From a virus, in IMG/VR virus record IMGVR_UViG_3300033154_000252, positions 1 to 23,454 of that record: a stretch of DNA of 23,454 bases; one strand, given 5' to 3'. Positions 6,358 to 16,292 of this stretch are shown here, in pieces. Position 1 is the first letter of the stretch. Every line of letters begins with the position of its first letter. Made by a program: the position numbers and the translations under genes. The notes under the pieces are model-generated. The model saw only the letters and a list, made by a program, of their open reading frames with translations. It was not told the DNA's origin and made no database searches.

Positions 6358-6387
6358 ATAAAAGGAAAAAAGAAAGTATAAAATAAA

Positions 6388-6969
6388 GTGAGATTATTTG
6401 AATCAAATAGAAGAAGGTCTATAACCATATTTGATGTGGATGATACTCTTGTGGTTACTCGCAGTAAAATTAAAGTTCATAATCCAAAAACTGGTTTTTC
6501 TACTGAACTTACCCCACAAGAATTTAATACTTTTAAGCAAAGGCCAAATGATAAGATGGACTTTTCTGATTTTCAAAGTTTAGATATTCTTAAAGCTGGT
6601 AAAATTATTGAATGGGTATTTTCTATTTTAAGAAGAACTATTCAAAAAGGAAAACCTGTTGGGATTATAACAGCAAGAGATGATTCCAAACTTATTCAAC
6701 AATTTCTTGCTCATAATGGTATTAATATAAATCCTCAATACATATTTGCAATTAATGATACCTCTTTAGGATTTAAAGGATCTACTTCAGAAAAGAAAAA
6801 GGATGCATTTAGAAAATTTATAGAAATGGGATTTAATGACTTTACCTTTTTTGATGATGATGAAGAAAACATTAAGCTAGCAAAATCATTAAGTAAAGAA
6901 CCTGGTATTAAAATGAAAGCTAAACTAATTAAGAGTAAATGGATTCCAAGATTCAGCGACTTCAAATAA
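6388..6969 (+). CDS. HAD-superfamily phosphatase
   Basis: A 193-residue HAD hydrolase. Motif I is FDVDDTL with catalytic D16 and D18. Motif II is T95 in GIITARDD. A Lys cluster at 136-138 (motif III) and the acidic motif IV FFDDDEEN with D156-D157 follow. Such phosphatases use an aspartyl-phosphate intermediate and Mg2+. The DVDDTLV and ITAR pattern resembles the 3'-phosphatase half of T4 polynucleotide kinase (PseT), but there is no P-loop kinase domain. Nucleotide or 3'-end phosphatase is therefore the likely role, consistent with a ligase before and a deaminase after it. The start is GTG: no ATG lies upstream in frame in the gap, and the DxDxT strand falls at the usual distance. It overlaps the next ORF by 31 bases. 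Confidence 0.85.
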   Translation: MRLFESNRRRSITIFDVDDTLVVTRSKIKVHNPKTGFSTELTPQEFNTFKQRPNDKMDFSDFQSLDILKAGKIIEWVFSILRRTIQKGKPVGIITARDDSKLIQQFLAHNGININPQYIFAINDTSLGFKGSTSEKKKDAFRKFIEMGFNDFTFFDDDEENIKLAKSLSKEPGIKMKAKLIKSKWIPRFSDFK

Positions 6970-7412
6970 AAATAGATACATTTTCTAAAATTTTAGATAA
7001 TGTTAAAAATCTTTCAAATTCATCAACGACAAAAGTTGGTTGTATTGCATTAAGAAAAGACTTCAGTAAAATTGCAAGCTTTGGTTACAATGGATCTTAT
7101 AGTGGAGCCGGTATAAATGAAGAGACTGGTACAGAAGAAGACAGTCTTACTCCAGGTGAAAGTGGCTTTATTCATGCTGAGGTAAATATGATTGCTAAAT
7201 TTAAAGAATATGATCCTCATAATTACATTATACTTTTAACTCTTTCACCTTGTAAAATGTGTACAAAGATTTTAGTTAATGCAGGATTTAAACATGTATA
7301 TTGGATTGATGATTATCGTAACCAAGATCACCTAGAAATTTTTAAGCAGTGTAAAATCACATACGGTACAATTGATTCTTTAATTAAAGACTACCATCTA
7401 ATCATAGACTGA
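6939..7412 (+). CDS. dCMP deaminase-like zinc enzyme
   Basis: A 157-residue cytidine/deoxycytidylate deaminase family protein. The zinc site is complete: H79-A-E81, with E81 as proton shuttle, and SPCKMC with C105 and C108. The supporting segments TTKVGCIAL and SFGYNGSYSG match the start of the dCMP deaminase fold. It would convert dCMP to dUMP and feed dTTP synthesis, suiting the AT-rich genome. T4 gp cd does the same with an additional zinc site. The ATG at 6939 lies inside the HAD gene. No other ATG occurs before the domain, so this start or a nearby non-ATG start is used. Confidence 0.88.
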   Translation: MDSKIQRLQIKIDTFSKILDNVKNLSNSSTTKVGCIALRKDFSKIASFGYNGSYSGAGINEETGTEEDSLTPGESGFIHAEVNMIAKFKEYDPHNYIILLTLSPCKMCTKILVNAGFKHVYWIDDYRNQDHLEIFKQCKITYGTIDSLIKDYHLIID

Positions 7413-7437
7413 ATATATACAAAAAAAGTATATCCCA

Positions 7438-8013
7438 GTGATCTTAGAGGCAATAACATTTAAACTAGCTTTAGACTTTTTCATATTCATGAAAAAGAAC
7501 CGCATAACTTGCACAAGTATTAAGGTTGATTTTTTTGATAGAGTAAAACATGAATACATTGATTTTGCCGATGTTGCTGCAATGCAAAAATATTATGATG
7601 ATAATTATAAACCAATTGACAATTGTTTTTTAGGTGATTTAGTTTCAATACAATTCTTTTTAGCAACTAGCGAACTTTATAATTTTACAACTGAGTACAG
7701 AGCAATTGATGTTACAGAAAAGTTTACTTTAGAGACTGGGTCTGCTTTTGACCGCCAGAGGAATGCTGGAAGAAAGGTATTTATTGATAGACAAATTCAA
7801 TTAATTAAAAATGCTGTAAATGATTACCTTAAGTATTGGAGAGAACTAAGATACATTTATATAACAGGAATTTACTCACCGTGCTATGCAGAACCTGGAT
7901 GGTCCGAAAATACCTGGTGGCTTAAATCATTTAGAGAAGCATTTACAACAAGTAGAGACACATCTCAGTTTCCATATTCAGATATAACTATTGTTGAAAA
8001 TCCTCCAAAATAA
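7438..8013 (+). CDS. Hypothetical protein upstream of the tail fibre
   Basis: A 191-residue protein with a GTG start. An ATG 51 bases downstream would give 174 residues, but the omitted part (ILEAITFKLALDFFIF) is a good amphipathic helix, so the longer form is preferred. It is mixed alpha/beta and rich in aromatic residues (YYDDNY, WWLKSFREAF), without a signal peptide or enzymatic motif. Its place between the metabolism block and the fibre gene suggests a virion or assembly protein, for example a neck or tail-completion factor. That is by context only. Confidence 0.65.
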   Translation: MILEAITFKLALDFFIFMKKNRITCTSIKVDFFDRVKHEYIDFADVAAMQKYYDDNYKPIDNCFLGDLVSIQFFLATSELYNFTTEYRAIDVTEKFTLETGSAFDRQRNAGRKVFIDRQIQLIKNAVNDYLKYWRELRYIYITGIYSPCYAEPGWSENTWWLKSFREAFTTSRDTSQFPYSDITIVENPPK

Positions 8014-8029
8014 AGACATCGGAAAGAAG

Positions 8030-8049
8030 AATAAATAAAAAAATATTTA
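8030..8049 (+). promoter_or_regulatory. Putative late promoter / conserved AT box before the tail fibre
   Basis: AATAAATA (8030-8037) matches NATAAATA. The full 20-base block differs from the block at 3904-3923 at one position only. The fibre ATG is at 8056. A purine stretch (GGAAAGAAGA, 8021-8030) lies just before it. Confidence 0.5.
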
Positions 8050-8055
8050 ACATCA

Positions 8056-11000
8056 ATGGCAACGTCATTTAATAACCTACAAGAATATATTCTTTTTAGA
8101 ACAGAGGTAAGAAGAGAGCTATTCAATAGAGAGGTTGATACTAATTTTCAAATGGTATCTAACCCATGGGTAGAGTCTAGAATATATGAGATAGGTAATA
8201 TTGTTTATCATCCTGTAGTTATAGATGATCCTACAACTACTGGTGAAGATCAGGTACTCGTTTGGTGGAGAGCTAACATTAGAACTACACAAGGTGTGTT
8301 TGATACTTCTGAGTGGGATATTATTGGTGGTGTCGGTTCTGGATCTATTAGTGTATCAGGTTCAAATGGCTTTGGTAAGATTAATATAAATTCTACATTA
8401 CCTACTGGAGCTTTACAAAATGGAAGTAATGCTTTAATGAAAGCCACTGTTGGTGATGATACTTTTAATCTTATTGCTGGACAAGGGATGCAGCTTCAAT
8501 ATAACTTAGCATCTAAATCTATTGTATTAATTAATTCATTAGCCTCTAATCCAGGTGAAGCTAACCTCGGTGAAAATATAGGGCAAGGTGTAACTCACCA
8601 AGATGTTTATGCAGGTAAGTCTGGTGTTAATTTACAATTTAGAGGATTTGATGCTACTAATACTACAGGTACTGCATTATCAATTAGTACTAATAATGTA
8701 CAGGACAATATTGTTTATAATTTTAATGAGGCAAAGGTTAATCTTGCAAATTTAAATGATGGTGCACCTTTAATTGGTATGCTATCAAACGTATCAGATG
8801 TTATACCTCAACCATTAGATATTTTGCAATGGAATGCAGGTTCAGGTGTATGGGCACCAACATCATTAGGTAGTTTAGGACAACAAAACATATATACCAC
8901 TAGTTCATTAATCTTGGATGCTGATAGAATAGTTAGGTTAAATGGTGCAGTTGGTAATTTACAATTTAATAGGTCTTCTGATTTAGGAACAGGCGTTCAT
9001 ATTTCTAACCTTTCAAACCAACATCAATTACAATTAAGAAATTCTTTAGCAGACGGTGTAACTGGAATACAGCATAGTTTAGCTGGTGTTGTGAAAGCTA
9101 ACACTGGCGTATATGCTAAAGCAATAGGTGTCCCACCATCATATTATATTACAATGGGAGCTAGCCCAGGTGGCTTAACTGTAGATGCGCTAGGGATATC
9201 TGCTAATAATGAATTGTATATACCTCAATTAACAACAGATACTATGGCAGCTGTTGATGACTTTAAGGTTCCAATGGTTTCTCAAACTCTAGCTTCTGGT
9301 AGGTTTGACTCAGATGATAATTGGAGAGGTTCAGTCTATAAGACACAAGATGTTGCACAAGGTTGGGGAATAAGAACATTGCAGTTTGGAGAAAATCAGA
9401 TTATTGGTTACAATGATCAAACACCTACCTTTTTTACATCTACTATTAAATCGCTGTATACACCAATCCCTAACTTTAAAGGTTATTCTCAAAATATGAG
9501 TTTGACATATGATAGTGTTGCTGAAGGTAATAATCTTAGCCAATTTCTTAGTATTGATTTTAGTCGTTATATAGGAAGTTCTATTATAACAAATCCTGTT
9601 CCAGGAGAAACACCTGCAGCTACTAAGTATATCGGTTCTAACATATCCTTATCTTATAAAAATAGTTTAGCTATCACTGTTGGTGAAATGATATATTTTA
9701 CAGAAGCAGATGCTGGAGGTAGCCCACAAACAGTAGGATTATATTCTAATGTAGTAGATACATTTGGTCCTAATGAAAATGATGGTGAAGCAGTTTTAAC
9801 AGACTTAATTACTGATAGTGGTACATGGGCTGGTTATTTTGTAGGCTGTGTTAATATTGATAAAGGTGGATTAGTTCTTCCTTCTCTTGCAGCTAACCCT
9901 GCATGTAATGATGTTAGTGGTGGAACTATTTCAGAAAGAACATTATGGATTAATTCTGCTAATGGACATTTATATAGAGGTTATGTTGATGTTGAGGCAG
10001 GAGGAAGTGGTGGAGCAACATCATTAGGACAATTAACTGATGTTACTATTACTAATGTACAAGATGATGATCTTATTGTATATAATAGTACTACTAATCA
10101 ATGGGAGAATGCTTCATTAGCACCTTATAATTTATCTGTATTAGAAAATACTGATGGAAGTGCAAGTATTCAATTAGATGACGGTGCTGCTACTAGTGAT
10201 GTTGATTTAATACCAGGTACAAATGTAACTTTTGTAATTGATGAGGTTGCTGATACTATAACAATTAATTCTGTTGGTGAAGTTGGAGCAACTGGTCCAC
10301 AGGGTCCTAGCGGTGGACCTCCTGGTGCTACTGGCGCAACTGGTGCTACTGGTTCTATTGGGTTTACTGGAGCAACTGGTATTGGATCCCAAGGAGCCAC
10401 TGGAGCTTCTATTGTTAGTGTTAGCGGTGCATGTATTAATTCTTCTACAGATCCTAATTGGGTTGGATGGAACAATATTTTAAGTGCTGCCACTAATACT
10501 ATAAGTCATAATGGGGGTGGTGGACTTATGTCTACTGTAACTACATTTCATATTGGTAGTAGCATAGCTCACCCTTTACAAACATTACTTACCGTTGGTG
10601 ATATAATTACATTTGAAGAAAATGTTTTTACTCCACCTACTACAGGACCTGCTTCATATTTAGTTACTAATATCCAATCTACTGGTAATTATGAAGAGTT
10701 AACTGTGAATTATATAAGTGGTGGTGCATGGACACCAACCTCTGGTTCAAACCAGGATGTAAATTACTGTATATACTTACAAGGTAGCGGTGGAGGTGGC
10801 GGTGGTGCCACTGGCGCAACTGGTGCTACTGGTTCTATTGGGTTTACTGGAGCAACAGGTTCTGGTGCAACAGGTATAGGTTCAACTGGATTTACTGGAG
10901 CAACAGGAAGCCAAGGAGCTACTGGAGCAACAGGATTTACCGGTGCAACTGGTATTGGAGCAACTGGATTTACTGGATCTACTGGAGCTACTGGGGTTGG

Positions 11001-14000
11001 TGCAACTGGATTTACCGGAGCTACTGGGGCGGTAAGCGGATCAATTGCATACGGTGAAATGTATGAATTAAGTTCTACCCCAGTAGCAGGATGGAATAAT
11101 GTTTTTGATGGCTGGGATACTTCAGCAGTAGGTGAAATAAGCCAAATGTCATATGTCTCATCTGGCGGAGGTGCACAGGGTGATACTTTAGTTATTGATG
11201 CAGGTGAAGGTGGGGTTTATAAAATGAGTGGTATTTATACTATTACATCTGGTGCTAATCGTGAAATAACAGTAGGAGTATTTAAGAATGGTGTTATCAT
11301 TGCACAAACAGAAACAAGTAGAGCGTTTGCTAATAATACAAGTGGATCTTTTTCAATAAACGGTTTAGAAACATTTGCCGCGGGTGATGTGATAGATGTT
11401 AGATTTAAAACTGATAATGCATCTGCATCTACTATAACAATGAATAATGTATCTTTTACATTAACTAAAGTTGTCGGTAACGGTGATGTTGGTGCGACTG
11501 GTGCAACTGGATTTACCGGTGCAACTGGATTTACCGGTGCAACTGGTATTGGAGCAACTGGAATGCAAGGATCAACAGGAAGCCAAGGAGCAACTGGAGC
11601 TGTAGGACAACAAGGAGCAACTGGTATTGGAGCAACTGGATTTATTGGAGCAACAGGTGCAGGTGCAAGTGGAGCAACAGGAATGCAAGGATCAACAGGA
11701 AGCCAAGGAGCAACTGGAGCTGTAGGACAACAAGGAGCAACTGGAGCTATAGGTCAACAAGGTGCAACTGGTGCCGTCGGTCAACAAGGAGCAAGTGGTT
11801 TACTTGGATCAACTGGTGCAACTGGTGCAATTGGCCAACAGGGTGGAACAGGTGCAATAGGTCAACAAGGAGCAAGTGGTTTACTTGGATCAACTGGTGC
11901 AACTGGTTTCCAAGGAGCAACAGGTGCTGTAGGTCAACAAGGAGCAAGTGGTTTAACTGGCCAACAAGGTGCAACAGGTGCCGTCGGTCAACAAGGAGCA
12001 ACTGGTGCCGTCGGTCAACAGGGAGCAAGTGGTTTACTTGGATCAACTGGTGCAACTGGTGCAATAGGCGAACAAGGAGCAACCGGTGCAATAGGTCAAC
12101 AAGGTGCTACTGGCTCTCAAGGAGCTACAGGAGCAGTTGGCGAACAAGGAGCAACCGGTGCAATAGGTCAACAAGGAGCAAGTGGTTTACTCGGATCAAC
12201 TGGTGCAACTGGTGCAATAGGCGAACAAGGAGCAACCGGTGCAATAGGCCAACAGGGAGCAAGTGGTTTACTCGGATCAACTGGTGCAACAGGTGTCGTC
12301 GGTCAACAAGGAGCAACTGGTGTCGTCGGTCAACAAGGAGCAACAGGAAGTCAAGGAGCTACTGGTGCGATTGGTTCAACAGGTGCAACTGGTTTAATTG
12401 GTCAACAAGGTGGAACTGGTGCTATAGGTCAACAAGGTGCTACTGGATCTCAAGGAGCAACTGGTGCTATTGGTCAACAAGGAGCAAGTGGTTTACTTGG
12501 TGCAACTGGTGCAACTGGTGCAATCGGTCAACAAGGAGCAACTGGTTCTCAAGGAGATACTGGTTCTCAAGGCGCAACAGGTGCTATAGGTAATCAAGGA
12601 GCAGTTGGTGAACAGGGTGCTATAGGCCAACAAGGAGCAAGTGGTTTACTTGGTGCAACTGGTGCAACTGGTTTCCAAGGAGCTACAGGCGCAGTTGGAG
12701 ATCAAGGACCACTCGGTCAACAGGGAGCAACAGGTACTCAAGGTAAAATTGGTCAACAAGGAGCAACAGGTATTCAAGGTAAAGCCGGTGAACAAGGAGC
12801 AGCAGGTGAACAAGGTGCAACAGGTTTCCAAGGAGCAACAGGTGCAATTGGTGGACAAGGTGCAAGCGGTTTAACTGGGCAACAAGGAGCAACTGGATTA
12901 CAAGGCGCTGTAGGTAATCAAGGTGCAACTGGAAGTCAAGGTGCAACAGGTGCCATTGGTAATCAAGGAGCTGTTGGTGAACAAGGAGCAACTGGTTCTC
13001 AGGGAGATACTGGTTCTCAAGGCGCAACTGGTGCTGTCGGTCAACAAGGAGCAACTGGTTCTCAAGGAGATACTGGTTCTCAAGGCGCAACAGGTGCTAT
13101 AGGTAATCAAGGAGCAGTTGGTGAACAAGGCGCTACAGGAGCCCAGGGAGCCAATGGTGAACAAGGTGCCGTTGGTGAACAAGGTGCAACAGGAACTCAA
13201 GGTGCCGTTGGTGAACAAGGTGCAACTGGTTCTCAAGGTGTTATTGGTGAACAAGGTGCAACAGGTGCTCAAGGTAAAGTTGGAGATCAAGGACCACTCG
13301 GTGTACAAGGAAGTACAGGAGCGCAGGGTGCAACGGGAGTTGTTGGTAATCAAGGTGCAGTAGGAGTCCAAGGATCTACTGGTATAACTTTAGGAGCTAC
13401 TGGAGCAACAGGTGCAACGGGAGCTGGGATTCAAGGTCAACAAGGTGCAACAGGTACACGAGGAGATTATGGTGGATTCCTTACAATATATACTTCTGCC
13501 AATGTTAACACTGGAAGTTTTAGTGCAAATGATGCAAACATTGATGGACCTAATTGGAAACCTGCTGCCGGTCAGGTCAATATGTATTTAAGTGCTACAG
13601 GTAATGACCCTCAATCTGGTAATCCTATCGATTATCAAAATAGTAATACGGTATACTCTGCATGGAATGCGACAATAACGGCATCTGACAATACTGCATT
13701 CGTTAGAGTATGGGAATACGGAGATCCTGATAAAGTAAATTATTATTCATTCGCTCCTAATAATATTAGTACTACAAATGGAGTTAATGGTGGTATAGAA
13801 TTAACGAAAGGTACTTATATAGGTGGTGCTGGTATTTTAACATATACACAACCAGTATTTGGTTGGGGTATGAATGGTTATAAAGGTGCCATAGGTAACC
13901 AAGGTTCACAAGGTAATCCTGGAGCAACTGGAGCTACAGGTCCGGCGGGCTCTGCAACTGCCCCAGTACAATTGATGAATAGGTTTTCAGGATATAGAAC

Positions 14001-14577
14001 TGGAGCACCTGATTGGAATGGAAGTTTTATCAGTGGTAAATACGCAGTAGGTGGTCTTGCTCCTAACTGGGGTTCACCGGATGCAACGACTCAAAAATAC
14101 TATGAAATGCAGACGGCTCAAACAGATACCTTTGATACTGAAGATTTAATTGATGCTGCATTTATTGGTAACACAACACCAGCTGATGATTTAACTGGAG
14201 GATTTATAAGAGTAACTGGAATGGCATACTTACAAGAGCAAGTATCAAACCCTACTTATCTAGGAAGAGTTAGAATAGCAATTAAGAAATTTGATATAGT
14301 TCCTAATACTGCTGGTCCTGCAACACCAACAGATCAACCTACTGGTACAATTATGGACGCTCAAACATATCAGATATCACCTAATACAGTTCCTGGACCA
14401 TTCGGAGAATATGCATGGAGTTTTATTTTAGATACAGCTACTCTCACATTGACTCGTGAGGAGTTCTATAAATTAGGATTTGCCTTTGAAGTTGTTGATA
14501 CTGGAGGTACTGGTATTACATTGTCTTCTGATAAACCTTGGTCGATTAAGTATCGAATAGAATATGTTTACAATTAA
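8056..14577 (+). CDS. Giant collagen-like tail fibre protein
   Basis: A 2173-residue protein, by far the largest here. Residues about 33-92 resemble a carbohydrate-binding module of the CBM5/12 type (Y..GNIVYHP...VWWRA...W). Long beta-rich segments follow, including two SDV/TDV...W units common in phage fibres (around residues 250-275 and 660-690). Collagen-like Gly-X-Y tracts lie at residues 744-785, 917-993, 1146-1805 and 1941-1967. They enclose a globular insert (about 786-914), a C1q/TNF-like beta domain (about 995-1143) and a further insert (about 1806-1940). The last 200 residues are a compact C-terminal domain. Collagen triple helices in phage fibres form long rigid trimers, so the globular parts are probable receptor-binding or joint domains. 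The triplets use A, T, S, Q, I and V with almost no Pro. Confidence 0.93.
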   Translation: MATSFNNLQEYILFRTEVRRELFNREVDTNFQMVSNPWVESRIYEIGNIVYHPVVIDDPTTTGEDQVLVWWRANIRTTQGVFDTSEWDIIGGVGSGSISVSGSNGFGKININSTLPTGALQNGSNALMKATVGDDTFNLIAGQGMQLQYNLASKSIVLINSLASNPGEANLGENIGQGVTHQDVYAGKSGVNLQFRGFDATNTTGTALSISTNNVQDNIVYNFNEAKVNLANLNDGAPLIGMLSNVSDVIPQPLDILQWNAGSGVWAPTSLGSLGQQNIYTTSSLILDADRIVRLNGAVGNLQFNRSSDLGTGVHISNLSNQHQLQLRNSLADGVTGIQHSLAGVVKANTGVYAKAIGVPPSYYITMGASPGGLTVDALGISANNELYIPQLTTDTMAAVDDFKVPMVSQTLASGRFDSDDNWRGSVYKTQDVAQGWGIRTLQFGENQIIGYNDQTPTFFTSTIKSLYTPIPNFKGYSQNMSLTYDSVAEGNNLSQFLSIDFSRYIGSSIITNPVPGETPAATKYIGSNISLSYKNSLAITVGEMIYFTEADAGGSPQTVGLYSNVVDTFGPNENDGEAVLTDLITDSGTWAGYFVGCVNIDKGGLVLPSLAANPACNDVSGGTISERTLWINSANGHLYRGYVDVEAGGSGGATSLGQLTDVTITNVQDDDLIVYNSTTNQWENASLAPYNLSVLENTDGSASIQLDDGAATSDVDLIPGTNVTFVIDEVADTITINSVGEVGATGPQGPSGGPPGATGATGATGSIGFTGATGIGSQGATGASIVSVSGACINSSTDPNWVGWNNILSAATNTISHNGGGGLMSTVTTFHIGSSIAHPLQTLLTVGDIITFEENVFTPPTTGPASYLVTNIQSTGNYEELTVNYISGGAWTPTSGSNQDVNYCIYLQGSGGGGGGATGATGATGSIGFTGATGSGATGIGSTGFTGATGSQGATGATGFTGATGIGATGFTGSTGATGVGATGFTGATGAVSGSIAYGEMYELSSTPVAGWNNVFDGWDTSAVGEISQMSYVSSGGGAQGDTLVIDAGEGGVYKMSGIYTITSGANREITVGVFKNGVIIAQTETSRAFANNTSGSFSINGLETFAAGDVIDVRFKTDNASASTITMNNVSFTLTKVVGNGDVGATGATGFTGATGFTGATGIGATGMQGSTGSQGATGAVGQQGATGIGATGFIGATGAGASGATGMQGSTGSQGATGAVGQQGATGAIGQQGATGAVGQQGASGLLGSTGATGAIGQQGGTGAIGQQGASGLLGSTGATGFQGATGAVGQQGASGLTGQQGATGAVGQQGATGAVGQQGASGLLGSTGATGAIGEQGATGAIGQQGATGSQGATGAVGEQGATGAIGQQGASGLLGSTGATGAIGEQGATGAIGQQGASGLLGSTGATGVVGQQGATGVVGQQGATGSQGATGAIGSTGATGLIGQQGGTGAIGQQGATGSQGATGAIGQQGASGLLGATGATGAIGQQGATGSQGDTGSQGATGAIGNQGAVGEQGAIGQQGASGLLGATGATGFQGATGAVGDQGPLGQQGATGTQGKIGQQGATGIQGKAGEQGAAGEQGATGFQGATGAIGGQGASGLTGQQGATGLQGAVGNQGATGSQGATGAIGNQGAVGEQGATGSQGDTGSQGATGAVGQQGATGSQGDTGSQGATGAIGNQGAVGEQGATGAQGANGEQGAVGEQGATGTQGAVGEQGATGSQGVIGEQGATGAQGKVGDQGPLGVQGSTGAQGATGVVGNQGAVGVQGSTGITLGATGATGATGAGIQGQQGATGTRGDYGGFLTIYTSANVNTGSFSANDANIDGPNWKPAAGQVNMYLSATGNDPQSGNPIDYQNSNTVYSAWNATITASDNTAFVRVWEYGDPDKVNYYSFAPNNISTTNGVNGGIELTKGTYIGGAGILTYTQPVFGWGMNGYKGAIGNQGSQGNPGATGATGPAGSATAPVQLMNRFSGYRTGAPDWNGSFISGKYAVGGLAPNWGSPDATTQKYYEMQTAQTDTFDTEDLIDAAFIGNTTPADDLTGGFIRVTGMAYLQEQVSNPTYLGRVRIAIKKFDIVPNTAGPATPTDQPTGTIMDAQTYQISPNTVPGPFGEYAWSFILDTATLTLTREEFYKLGFAFEVVDTGGTGITLSSDKPWSIKYRIEYVYN
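10285..10410 (+). repeat. Collagen-like coding tract 1
   Basis: About 42 residues, starting [17 protein letters not shown]. This is the only tract with several prolines. The stretch at 10331-10376 is repeated exactly in tract 2, 480 bases downstream, indicating module duplication. Confidence 0.9.
10804..11034 (+). repeat. Collagen-like coding tract 2
   Basis: 77 residues of Gly-X-Y, mostly GATG, GFTG and GIGATG. It begins after a poly-Gly hinge (codons from about 10789) and carries a 46-base exact copy (10811-10856) of part of tract 1. It ends at the C1q-like domain. Confidence 0.9.
11491..13470 (+). repeat. Main collagen-like tract of 27-bp and 18-bp modules
   Basis: 660 residues, nearly unbroken Gly-X-Y. 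The sequence is a mosaic of nine-residue modules ([27 protein letters not shown] and close variants) and six-residue modules ([18 protein letters not shown]). Nine-residue modules dominate the first two thirds; six-residue modules dominate the end. Bases 11561-11624 recur exactly at 11681-11744. The tract is therefore a strong substrate for slippage and recombination. Confidence 0.95.
13876..13956 (+). repeat. Collagen-like coding tract 4 (short)
   Basis: 27 residues of Gly-X-Y ([19 protein letters not shown]...), forming a stalk between the last insert and the C-terminal domain of the fibre. Confidence 0.85.
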
Positions 14578-14612
14578 TAGATCTTAAACAATTATTATAT
14601 TTAAAGTATAAT

Positions 14613-14620
14613 AATAAATA
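14613..14620 (+). promoter_or_regulatory. Putative late promoter before the tail-gene cluster
   Basis: AATAAATA matches NATAAATA and lies eight bases before the ATG at 14629, in the gap after the fibre gene. If used as a late promoter the transcript would be nearly leaderless. Confidence 0.4.
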
Positions 14621-14628
14621 GACAACAA

Positions 14629-15162
14629 ATGCAAAAAGATAAAACCGAGAAAGTACAAGAGAAGGTGTACTATCAATGGATTAAAGGGGAAAAATCTGGT
14701 GATGTAGTTACTATTAAAGATACTGATGATAAGTGGATAAACTTTAATGAAGGTGGTAGATTAGCAAAAGATTTACAGGATGAATTTATTCAACTATTAG
14801 ATGAAGATATAGCTGGTGAGTTTGTAAACCCTACATCTACTGAAACAGATCCGTTAAATGTATCAGCAGCACAAAAGCTACCAACTGAGGTTTCAATTCC
14901 TGCTTTAGATGCTACACCAAACCCTATTAGAGTTTTATTTGATAAACAAAAGAAAAACAACAAAGTAAAACTTCTTTTAGAATTTCCAGTAAACATTCCA
15001 CAGAAAGCCGTTTACGAATTAATGAGTACTTCTTTTGATAGAAATGAAGTTAATGATGTATTGCAATCATTTATTAACGATCAATTATCTGAAGATGAAA
15101 TATTAGACTGTTTATATAATAGTATACAATCATTAATTGAGAGCAAGTATAAAGGAGAATAA
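14629..15162 (+). CDS. Hypothetical acidic phage protein
   Basis: A 177-residue protein. The N-terminal half is acidic with a low-complexity linker (about 65-95, TSTETDPLN...). The C-terminal half (about 102-177) is a helical domain starting RVLFDKQKKNNKVKLLLEFP and rich in D, E, N and L. There is no signal peptide and no known motif. The position after the fibre and before structural genes suggests a tail-assembly or virion role. A two-domain scaffold or chaperone is possible but unproven. Confidence 0.7.
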   Translation: MQKDKTEKVQEKVYYQWIKGEKSGDVVTIKDTDDKWINFNEGGRLAKDLQDEFIQLLDEDIAGEFVNPTSTETDPLNVSAAQKLPTEVSIPALDATPNPIRVLFDKQKKNNKVKLLLEFPVNIPQKAVYELMSTSFDRNEVNDVLQSFINDQLSEDEILDCLYNSIQSLIESKYKGE

Positions 15163-15178
15163 CACACTTTATAACTAG

Positions 15179-15194
15179 TAATATATAATAAAAT
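15179..15194 (+). promoter_or_regulatory. AT-rich box TAATATATAATAAAAT (possible promoter or initiation signal)
   Basis: This box, eight bases before an ATG, closely resembles those at 16853-16867, 23027-23045 and 23405-23422. It differs from NATAAATA but contains TATAAT. It may be a promoter -10 element or an A/T-rich leader replacing a Shine-Dalgarno sequence. Confidence 0.35.
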
Positions 15195-15201
15195 TAATCA
15201 T

Positions 15202-15585
15202 ATGAGCGAGACTGCAAATCAAACTATACCTAATCGTCGCCAAAGAAGAGCGGCTATGAAACACCAAGGAATTTTAAAAATGAAAAGTAAATTATCATTA
15301 AAAGATTGGCTTGAAGTTTGTAAAAAGACTAGAGAAAAAGGAAATGAAATTCATACTGCAAATTTAGAGAATGCAGACCAAGCGCTATCAGCAAAATTAG
15401 AAGAATTAGAATCTATTAAAATGTCTCAGTGGAAAGAAGAGGGATATACTGATAAAGAGATTGAGCAATTAAGAGAAGTGTTTGCTATGACAATGGTTAA
15501 AGATAAATCTACTTGGCATACTGATAAAAAAGTTGCAAGAAAAACATTAAAAGAACTAAGATTAAAATTACAAGAAAGATCATAG
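15202..15585 (+). CDS. Hypothetical basic helical protein
   Basis: A 127-residue protein with a basic start (NRRQRRAAMKHQG) and otherwise long charged helices (about 30-75, 78-95 and 104-125). It is probably an assembly or nucleic-acid-contacting protein, but no family can be named with confidence. Its TAG is directly followed by the ATG of the next gene with no gap (15586), so the two are probably translated in sequence. Confidence 0.7.
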   Translation: MSETANQTIPNRRQRRAAMKHQGILKMKSKLSLKDWLEVCKKTREKGNEIHTANLENADQALSAKLEELESIKMSQWKEEGYTDKEIEQLREVFAMTMVKDKSTWHTDKKVARKTLKELRLKLQERS

Positions 15586-15918
15586 ATGATTAAGATAGTT
15601 TTAGAATCTGCCAGAAATGGCGTAATCAAAAAAGTCATAGATGATAATCATGGTGGAGGTAGGGAACATTTTACTTCAACTGATGTTTATGAATCAAATG
15701 AAAATGACAGGAATCAATTTAGTTATATAAAAAGATTCTTTTTTGATTTGTGCGATGACCTTGGGTTAGAGCCAGGTAGTAAATTTGATAAAGATGTATT
15801 AGATATTAATACACGCTGGGGAACTCACTTTGAACCAACAGCTAAAGATATCGAATTTAAAATTAAATCTCTTAAGAGTGAGCTTAAGGAACTAGAAGAA
15901 TGGAAGAAGAACATATAG
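15586..15918 (+). CDS. Small hypothetical protein
   Basis: A 110-residue protein that starts immediately after the previous stop. It contains VIDDNHGGGREHF in the first third, a middle alpha/beta part (YIKRFFFDLCDDLGLEPG) and a C-terminal charged coiled-coil helix (IEFKIKSLKSELKELEEWKK). It overlaps the next gene by 19 bases. The function is not recognised. Confidence 0.7.
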   Translation: MIKIVLESARNGVIKKVIDDNHGGGREHFTSTDVYESNENDRNQFSYIKRFFFDLCDDLGLEPGSKFDKDVLDINTRWGTHFEPTAKDIEFKIKSLKSELKELEEWKKNI

Positions 15919-16292
15919 AATTTAATTTCATATACTCTAATGATGCATTGCGTGTCAAAACATTTTTAGGTAATGTACCTAGAAGTATAGAGTGTATAAA
16001 TTATATGGATATATTTAATAAGCTTACAAAAAATGATTTTTATCAATTTGAGCCATCTGATGCCGTAGTATCATCTTACTTAATGAGGCAATTACAAAAT
16101 GCAATTAACCGTAATATATCTACAACGATATTTTATGTTTTAGGTAATCTTAACAAAGAAACGGTTGGAGGAATACAGGAGTACGTAGAATCATTATCAT
16201 CTAAACCTATAACTTATAAAATTTATCATTCACCTGATATTATGGTCAACGGCACAGCTGAGCTATTTGATGACATAATAGAATTTGAATGA
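15900..16292 (+). CDS. Hypothetical protein in tail cluster
   Basis: A 130-residue alpha/beta protein with alternating hydrophobic strands (IEFNFIYS, STTIFYVLGN, PITYKIYH) and an acidic end (FDDIIEFE). It overlaps both neighbours; the downstream overlap is the four-base ATGA form, so coupling is likely. No known domain is seen. It may be a baseplate-assembly factor by position only. Confidence 0.7.
   Translation: MEEEHIEFNFIYSNDALRVKTFLGNVPRSIECINYMDIFNKLTKNDFYQFEPSDAVVSSYLMRQLQNAINRNISTTIFYVLGNLNKETVGGIQEYVESLSSKPITYKIYHSPDIMVNGTAELFDDIIEFE

Noticed and set aside
11747-13371. Several leftward open frames in the fibre repeat (His/Leu/Val-rich or Cys/Thr/Ser-rich)
   Set aside because: They are antisense or frame-shifted readings of the repeated Gly-X-Y codons. 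Their low-complexity composition simply mirrors the repeat.
10285-13956. Repeats considered as a CRISPR array or noncoding tandem repeat
   Set aside because: The units are 27 and 18 bp with no spacers and keep one open frame throughout. They encode Gly-X-Y.
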